A stretch of 64,000 nt of DNA, from assembly GCF_032854445.1 (NCBI RefSeq), contig NC_088298.1, positions 15,427,504 to 15,491,503 of the forward strand, written 5' to 3'. How positions within the stretch are numbered: the stretch's first letter is position 1; the number at the start of each line of letters is the position of its first letter. Origin of the DNA: Liolophura sinensis. Its lineage: Eukaryota; Mollusca; Polyplacophora; Chitonida; Chitonidae. Under the pieces are notes generated by a model that saw only the letters and a program-made list of their open reading frames with translations, ran no database searches and was not told where the DNA came from. Shown in pieces: positions 49,701 through 58,700 of the stretch. The position numbers were made by a program, and so were the translations under genes.

Positions 49701-52700
49701 AATTCTTGAAAATTGATTGAAAATTGAAAATTCTTGACAGTTTACAGTGTAACAATTTCTCTTCAGCTGTGTCTTGATCAATTTTGGTTGATGATGTCTC
49801 TGTTTCTTGATCAATTTTGGACGATGTCTCTGTTTCTTGATCAATTTTGGTCAATGATGTCTCTGTTTTATCAAGTTTGACTTTTATGGCTGTTGTTTCA
49901 CTTGTCCTATTCTCACATTTTTTTTTTTTTTTTTGCTGTTTGTTTCAACAGTTCCTGTTGTAATTGTTCTCTCTTAACAGATTTAACAATTTAACTGGTT
50001 ATGTATATAAATTTGTCATATTTCCTGAATTCCTCAACCTTTTCACTGATAAAAAAAAGCAAATTTCAGCACAATTTGATTTTGTAAACAAAACGACATT
50101 GATTGGATTAGCCAATTTCAGGACTTCACAAAAAGTGTCATTTTATCAGTCTACATCTAAATTGCTGCTACACTCAGAATATGCTTGAATGAACTCCTTC
50201 CAAACATGCGAAAAGGTTGAAGAATTATGGTAACAGTTTCTGTGGTAATTCGGATTTAGCTGTTCATGTTCAAACAGTATCTGTGCTTAAAGTTTGTGTT
50301 AATCAGTTTCAATTGATTCTGTTTGAACTGGTTCTTGTTAAAATGTTCTTTGTTTTAACAATGTCTGTTTTAACTGTTTCTGGTTTCCAGCCTTACCCAG
50401 ACGTGATCCTCTCAGACTCTCTCCTGAGCGTGGCATCGATGATGACCTCAAAACACTCAAAAAAGGTTAATCTTTGACCCCAAATAAAACACCTCACCTT
50501 CTTCTTAAACATTCTGAGAGCTTAAACCATGCCTTTTTTTGCGAAAATAAACTCATGAATAAAATTTACTGTTAACAAAATTAAACAAAAGCTCTAAATA
50601 ATTTATGATGATTAATTGATCCACTTGTGTTTAGGAATATTTAATGCAGGTGAAAAAGTTAGTAAGATAAGTCATAAAGATCAGTGGTTTTATCCAGGTT
50701 CTCTGCTTTCTCCCACTCATAACCTTGCTTAATGTGCAAAATTCTTAGCATAGCATGATACTTCAATCAGTAAATCAATAATTAATCACCTGGTCGTTGG
50801 TTTCCCCCGGGCTCTGGACGGTTTTGTGGGTTTCCCATGGGCTTTGGACGGTTTCGTGGGTTTCCCCTGGGGTCTAGATGGTTTCCTCCCACCATAATGC
50901 CGACCACCGTGATAAAAGTGAAATATTCTTGAGTACAGCGTAAAACACCAATAAGATAAATAAAAAAATCAATAAATACATGTGATTAATCAAAGCAAGT
51001 GAAGAAATGGCTTAACCCTTATTCCGAATCACTAATGATATCAGGTTGTCACAAGAGTAAAACGGCATATAAAACTATGGTGTTCTAACATGTAAATACA
51101 TGTATGCATGCGTTAAAGTGTTTTTCAGTGGAAAGTCTGTTTGTTTTGTTTTTGTTTTTTTTGTGAAGAATATATTTCCATGACAGCAACTGCTTCAGTT
51201 TTGGTACTGCATTTAGGATGTACTGTTTCAATGCCAGAAACTTTGTTTAAATTGACATGTTCTCTAATGATAAATAGATGACATTTGAATTTAATTTTTG
51301 GATAAGTTTATTATAAAATTAAAATACACTTTATTTTGAGGTTATTTCAAATGAATGAATGAGAACTATATATCAGAAGTATTTTCCATTCTCCAGGTGT
51401 TGTACAAAACTTCTTTATAATCATCAAGAAAAATGTCAAAAAAGGCTGATTTCTAAAACTCAGTCCTCCCTCTTACATTTCAGCCATTACAGAGCCTCCC
51501 TCGATGCCTGACCAGAAGCCAGTGTTGCTGGACAAAACTCCTGACACTGTTCGCCTCTCGTGGTTACCAGCACACGTTCCCTCAAAGTCTCAAGGGGCAC
51601 AACCCATCATGTACATCGTGGAGTCACGCGAGCTTCCAACAGGCGACTGGAGGAGAATGGCCAGCATGATACCAACCACGGCCTACCAAGCAAAGGGGCT
51701 TAACCCAAATTCTGAATACCTGTTTCGTGTTCGTGCCGAAAACGACAATGGCATGAGTGAACCCACAACTGCTGCTGTTCTGGAAAGACGCCTACGTAGG
51801 TTGAATTTTATTGTCAAGAATTTAGGGGTTTTGTTTGTTTTTGTTTTTTTTTTCAATTTATTATTTTTGCCCTTACGCTAGTTGTTTTACGGATGGAGGG
51901 ATCAAAAATGACAAGACTTCTATGGCCAATGTTGTAAGTGCATCAGCACTGCGCAAGGACCCAGGAGTCTCTCACCAATGTGAGTTCAAATCCATCTCAT
52001 GCTGGCTTCCTCTCAGGCCATAAGTGGGAAGCTCTGCCTGTGACGTGCAGAGGGTTGAGGGTTTCGAGCCGGGTTTGCTGCCACCATAATGCTGGCTCCT
52101 GTCGTATAAGTGAAATATATTTGAGTACGGCATAAAACACCAATCAAATAAATAAATCAAAATGGATTGATAAATGTGGTACCAAAGTAGTTTTCACTTA
52201 ACCTGATTGGTCCATCAGTGGTCTGGAAAACATAGGTTTGTAAATTCTTGGAAGTCCTTGAATATTCTTTTCTTTCACCAGTGGGAATCTTCTGCCAAAA
52301 AGTCCTTTAACCTTGACATGTTTAAATATGGTTTCTTCGTCTGCAAAAGTTTAACTGCTGTAGTATTTATTGTATGGAGTATTTATTTTTTGATCGAAGC
52401 CAGAATTAGGGTGGGAGGAAACTCAGCAGAGGCCAGGGGAAACATGTTGTGGGGGGGGGGAAGCTCCGTGGCTCAGTTGGTTAGCGGGCTAGTGCTAATG
52501 ACCCAGGAGCCTCTCACCAGTGCAGTCGCTGTGAATTCAAGTCCAGCTCATTCTGGCTTCCTCGCCAGCCGTACGTAGGAAAGTCTGCCAACACCCTGCA
52601 TGTGGATGGTTGTGGGTTTCTCCCGAGCTCTGCTCGGCTGGCCACCATCGTATAAGTGAAATATTCTTCAGCACGGCGTGAAACACCAATCAAATAAATA

Positions 52701-55700
52701 TTGGGATGGGCAATAAATGTCAATCAAAGATAGGATTTTAGGCTTTCATATCATAAACGTTTCAAACTTAATTACATGTAGGCAAATTCCTGCAAAATAT
52801 ATGTTTTTACTTTCCTAAAACGGTAGAGAACTATGAGTATAATATTCATAGAAATGTGAATGAAAGAATTCCTGCAGATATGGTGGTCAACACATATTTA
52901 AACCAGGAATGTTTGTATATAACTGTTTGGTAATAATGCAAAAGTGTTAAGCAAAAGCAGTTTTGCTAACATTTCATTATCATGTAGGTTATAGTTTTTG
53001 CAGCGAAAGAGTTGTAGAAAGACATACAATCCGTTGCACAAAAGTTTGATGTCTGGTTTAGCATTAAGGGATATACCTTTTATACTTTAATTCTTTGGTG
53101 GATTGTGTTATTAGTCGTTTTGGTAATTTGCCTTGCGATTATAGACCCGGAAAGTCCTCATTGGTTGACGGCTGGTACACAAATGTTTGTTTCCACGCAT
53201 AGCTTCCTATATAGCTCTCATATTACAGTGAAAGAAGTCCAGCTCATGCTGACTTCCTCTCTGGCCGTACGTGGGAAGGTCTGCCAGCAAGCTGTGCATG
53301 GTAGTGGGTTTTCCCCGGTCTATGCCCGGTTTCCTCCCACCATAATGCTGGCCGTCGTCTTGTAAGTGAAATATTCTTGAGTACGGCGTAAAACACCAAT
53401 CCAATAAATAAATAAATAGCATTAAGGGGCCAAATTATGGACAAGAATAGATTCCAAAGATGTTATTTTTTCGCTTGGTAATATAGTGCCGTTAACAGAC
53501 TTTGAAGTAAAATTTAATTTTTAAGATGTTGGACAGAAAAATGCAATATGGTATGACTTTTTGTTTGTCTCTATCCATCCGTCCATTAACTTCTTGTTAA
53601 CATTATTTTTTTGTCGGCATTGAAGAACCATTTTACCTAGAGCTTTTAAAAGCATACAGTGGGTCTCCGTGGCCAAAGTGGTTAGCGTGCCAGCATGGCG
53701 CAAATGACCCAGGAGCCTCTCACCAGTGCATTCATTGTGAGTTCAAGTTTTCTCCAGTCATACACAGGAAGGTTGTAAGATAACTTTTTTTGTACCTTTT
53801 GTTTATTTTTAGCTAAAGAAAAAACAGATAAAGAGTTCAGGTTGGAAGGTAAGTGATTTTACAATTTTTATAATTTTACTGGCTGTAACTGTGCTTTGTC
53901 TGGCTGTTCAATGACACTGTTTACTGAGGACTCTTTGAAAAGAAATTTTCTCAATATTTATTGGGTCATATCTGTTCTTCAAATGTTAGAAAGTTCATCA
54001 GTATTTGTCAGTGGTCAGCGGGTTGCCCGGGGTTCTCCGGTTTATTCCGACCAGAGTGGCGGCCATCATCTAAATCAAAAGTTCTTCAGTACTGATGGTG
54101 TTTAACTACAGTCCTTCTGTAAAAGGAAAAGAAAATTTAAATGTCAAACAAATACCACTGAAAAGTGTATGCATTTGCTCGCAGGTGCATGCCATAACAA
54201 AAATTCTAATATGTACCTCAAGTTGATAAATTATAAATGAAGTCAACATCAAAATCCGCTACATTTTGCCTATAGAACTAGTCCTGAAGTCTTCTGTGTT
54301 AGGAGGAGAATTTCCGTCGGAAACGGCCGAAGTGCAGCTCGTACTTTTCTGGTAGAACTCTTCTTCTCAAAGGTAGCGAACAGTACATTTGTTTTCTGCT
54401 TGACAATAGGGAAGCAGGAATCTTAGACATAGGTTCTATGTTTACATGAAACCAGCAATTTTAACCGCTCTCATTGGCTGAGAGGCAACACACCCCCTAC
54501 ATAAATTACAGGGTGTTAAAGATGGAGGACACGATGGACTCAGAGATTTATGCCAGCTTTGCCGTTTTCAGGCTTTATGTGTATGGCGAAGGAAAATGGT
54601 AAAATTATGCAGCAGGCACCACCAGATAGAAAAAAAATGTGCTCTTTTCAGCCTATAGTGTCATTTTTTAAAGTGTTCTTCTCCTTTAAATACAAAGAAA
54701 TAAACAGGAATACACTGGAGCAAATACCTGATCATCTGCTTAGTGTTGTTACCTTAAAGTGTTTATAAAGTGTTCTGTTTTTTTGTTGTTTTTTTTAACT
54801 TTTGTTCTGTTCAGTTATGTGAAAATGTACTAACCATGTAGGCGGAAAATTTATCCTGCAATGTACAACGTACCTGAGCACAACAAAATCAGTTCATCAA
54901 CTTGATTGAGGGAGTAAATATGTGATTGAAGTCCTCTATTGGTGTCGGTGCAGGCGTACTAATTTTGATACACATTTATGTTATGAAGTATAGTACCTTG
55001 TCTCAGAGATTTTACAGTAAACTCGCCAAATTTGCACATAAACGTCATAAACCAATGCGACTTTGCTGTGAATCAAGCACATGCAATACTGCGCACTTCC
55101 CGCCAAGGGCATCACCCCAAAATAAACAGACAGCAGTCTCGTGTGGCCGTGCCTTTGAGTGTTCCTTCACGCTAAATGTCTTATGATTTGTCGTATTTGT
55201 ATAAAGGCAGCATCCTTTAATATCCTGCATTTATATTACTGCATAGATTGAGTAAACCTCATATCAAAAGAACTAAAAGAAAACAACTCAAAACATGTAA
55301 GTTCAGGACAGAATCGGGCAGCACCAAGCTTCAGAGCTTTCGCCGTTGGCTTCTTCCGGTTAATGGACACGTAGGCCTAGCCACAGCTGTGGGTGCTTTC
55401 AACAAATAACCAGAAATGGCTGGTGTTTTTTTTCTTGTTAATTTGACTGGTGTGTTTAACTGAATTGTCACCCAGCAAGCTGTACAATAGAGGGATTTCC
55501 ACAGACACAGTGAAAGCAGCACCAGCAGTATTGAGAGATTATTTTATTCCTGTTATGTAAGATTTTCAAAACCATACAGTATGTGTCAGTTAATAAAGCT
55601 TGAGACTTGTAAGTATTGTTTACTTCAAATGCAATACCACGTGCCTACTTTTCTTCAATCTTGTCACTGCTGGGCACTTGAGACTGCACAACTTCTATTT

Positions 55701-58700
55701 CTAGGCCTCTGCACGACACTTCTGAGTAGTTTAATCAGGGACTATTATATACTTAATTAAACTACTCAGAAGTCTTGTGTATATAAAATCTGCATTTTTA
55801 AAATCACATTTTTTATAAAATATATTATGTATATATATAAAAATCACAGTTTTAATTAAGCCTGCTATAATCAGCTTTGCTGTTGATGCCTAACACCCAT
55901 GATATTTTCTCACACAAGTACAGAAAACGCTAAAACATTACCGTCCAAACGGAAATAAACCACAGCTGATAAACATGTTTACTGATACGCAACATACGTT
56001 TTACTTCACCTTTTATTCAAGTTCGCAAACAAAGTTTAAATTCTGAATTCGTCCGCGTGTTGGTTCAAATCATGTATTGTTAAGCATAAATTAACAGAGT
56101 CGAATGAATTTCCTGGAGGCAAAAGGTCCAAAAAGAAAATATTTAAGGTACACTGTGTCCGGTGAACCAAAAATTGAAATAAAGTATATTGGTGCTAATG
56201 GGAAATTATTATTTCTTTTTTTGTGGAGAAAAACCTTTAGAACAAATCATTTTTTTTTTCCTTCATACGTTTGCTATGTGGGTGGTGTTCCTATATGGTC
56301 TTGTACAAAGTACAAATTCTTCACAAAGTCACAGACAAAATCTAACTTGTCCATTTATGGCGTTTTCCTTTTTCACCACTTGTATACTTGAAATTCGTAT
56401 TGTTATACTGCCTGGTTGTTGTTGTTGCAGGGCGTGTCAGTGTCCAAGTGTCAGTTTGGTTTTCTAAATAACTAAATGGCAGATAACTTTTTTCATGGGA
56501 GATGAAGAATGAGCTAGTTTTAGCAGTCGTGGTGATCCATAACAAATGTCAAATGGAATCACTCATGAATCTCTACTTAAGAGAAAACTGCCACTTTGCA
56601 ATCAAAAAACACAAACATCAGATATTTTACTTCGGTTTTATATATTGTGTTAGCCCATCAAAAATCTTTTAAATCATTCTTATGAAAAACTAGATTTTCC
56701 GCCGTGAACTTTCCATAGCCAGCGCGTAGGTATAACAGTGCTCACTCACCTGTGTGTGATATGTCACACTGGACGTATCACGGTCAGGTGACTGTCTGTC
56801 CTGGAGCTCTCTTCAGGCGCTCTACAAACTCCCTAAAAACCCTTTACAAGTCCCCTATGAATGCGCTAATCTTCTGCCTAGTTTTGACTTTTAGCCTAAG
56901 CTGTACTGTATCTACTCATTTTTTTTTTCCAGCATCCCCGAAAGCAAGAAAAGACACGATTGGACTTTCAACGGAGTCAATGACTGGACCCAGCCTCCCG
57001 AGTGACCGCCCAACATTACTGGACATCCGACCTGAGTCTGTCAGGATCCAGTGGGTGCCCGTTACTCTGACCGGCCCTGGGGCGGACTACAGACCTGTCA
57101 AGTACCTTCTGGAGGTCAAGGAAATCCCAGGGCCCTGGCGTAAACTGGCCAGCGGACTCACAGGAAACAGCTATTTCGCCACTGATCTCAACCCCGACAG
57201 AGAGTACAACTTCCGTGTCCGCGCAGAAAATAAGTTCGCAGAAAGCGAACCGACACTTCCCGCTACTCTACAGAAAGGAAGAGTTGGTGAGTTGATGGGT
57301 TATTTTTATTTCTTTTCCATATTCTTGAATAATTGTTTTGTTCATTTTGTCTTGAATAAAAACATGGTTGTTTAATTTCTAGGCTTTTTTTGGACATCAT
57401 TTTATGACGTTCTGGAATCAAGCTCTGTGATCTTTGTTTGTTTTCCATATTAAAGACATGTCTTTTTGTACAAAACTTGTTTATGCACAATTCTTTCATG
57501 GAGCCAGTCAACTTGTTTACCATAACTTACATTTTTCTGCAGCCATTAAGTTTTATTTCATTTTAAAATATGACACAACTGTTTATTGGTTGTATTAATA
57601 TTTCGTTCAGGTAAAAGATTTGTCGAGTCTCAAGAATTTAACTTGAAATTTTTCACACATTTTTCGCACGTCTGAGCAGACATCTTTGCAGGCATATTGG
57701 GCTGTGCATAAAAAACATTCAGGTGAACTTTGATAAGAATTGGAGGTGTGTCGAATGAAATCCGTGCAGAAAAGAACAAAAAACATGAATAACTGGGTTC
57801 TCATCTTTGAAGCTGGAGTGGACCCCCTGACCTCCACTGCTGTAACCTCCCATCTTCACTGCAACCCCCACCCTACCTCCTGAAAGTTTACTTCAACTTT
57901 CAGTCCTAGTGGTATTCCTTTTTGTCTTTTTTTTTTTTTACCAAGTTATATGAGGTGATTTTAGCATGTTATTGTCACTTACTAAGAATTGTCAATAAAA
58001 CATTTCAAGCTCCTGGCACATACAGTAGTATTTGTATATGGATTTTGAATTTGATTTTAAAGCTGAATTTTGGAGAAGTTTCAGTGTTTTGTGGAGACAA
58101 ATTGGCTACCATTTCAACTCCTTTAGGCTGGAGTTTGCTTAATATGTTTTTATGGTTTCCACTGGTCAAATAATTATTTTAGGGAATCAGCCCCTTTTGC
58201 CTTGAATCTCATGTTCTTAAAACATCCCATGTGATGGAGAATGCCCCAATGTTCTTGCCAAACTCCCAGGTGGTGGAGAATGCCTTAGCTTTACATGCAG
58301 AACTCTCAGGTGGTGGAGAATACATTAGCTTTAGGTGCCAAACTCTCAGGTGGTGGAGAGTGCTGGCAGAGTGCACCAATGAAATTCAATCCATCCAATA
58401 ATACACCAGCTTGTTGCTAACCTTGGAGGCTGACTTCCCTTATACAGCTCACAGGGATTCTATCCCCTCATTGTTTACCACAGAAACACAATCTTATCCC
58501 TGGCACATGTTGGGTGGGGGTGGGTATTAACTCTGGTACATGCCAGGTGTGGATAGGATAGATCGGTCTGGCAGATTTGTTGGATGAGTCCCAGATTTGT
58601 ATGATGTGAAATGTCGACCATATATCAGGATCCTAGGATTTGTCTGCATGTACCGGAAATTTGAAAAAAGAGACGCGCTTTTGGAAATGTTTAAAAAAAA

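Larger units (their letters stand above)
49416..50390 (+). other. intron 16
   Basis: Contains a 32-base tandem repeat (49765-49870) and MITE-like copy 2 (50028-50226). The remainder shows nothing. Confidence 0.65.
51796..53812 (+). other. intron 18, SINE-rich
   Basis: At least five SINE-related pieces: 51911-52155, 52375-52450, 52461-52700, 53071-53416 and 53661-53775. Only 52720-53050 and 53430-53655 lack a recognisable element. Confidence 0.75.
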
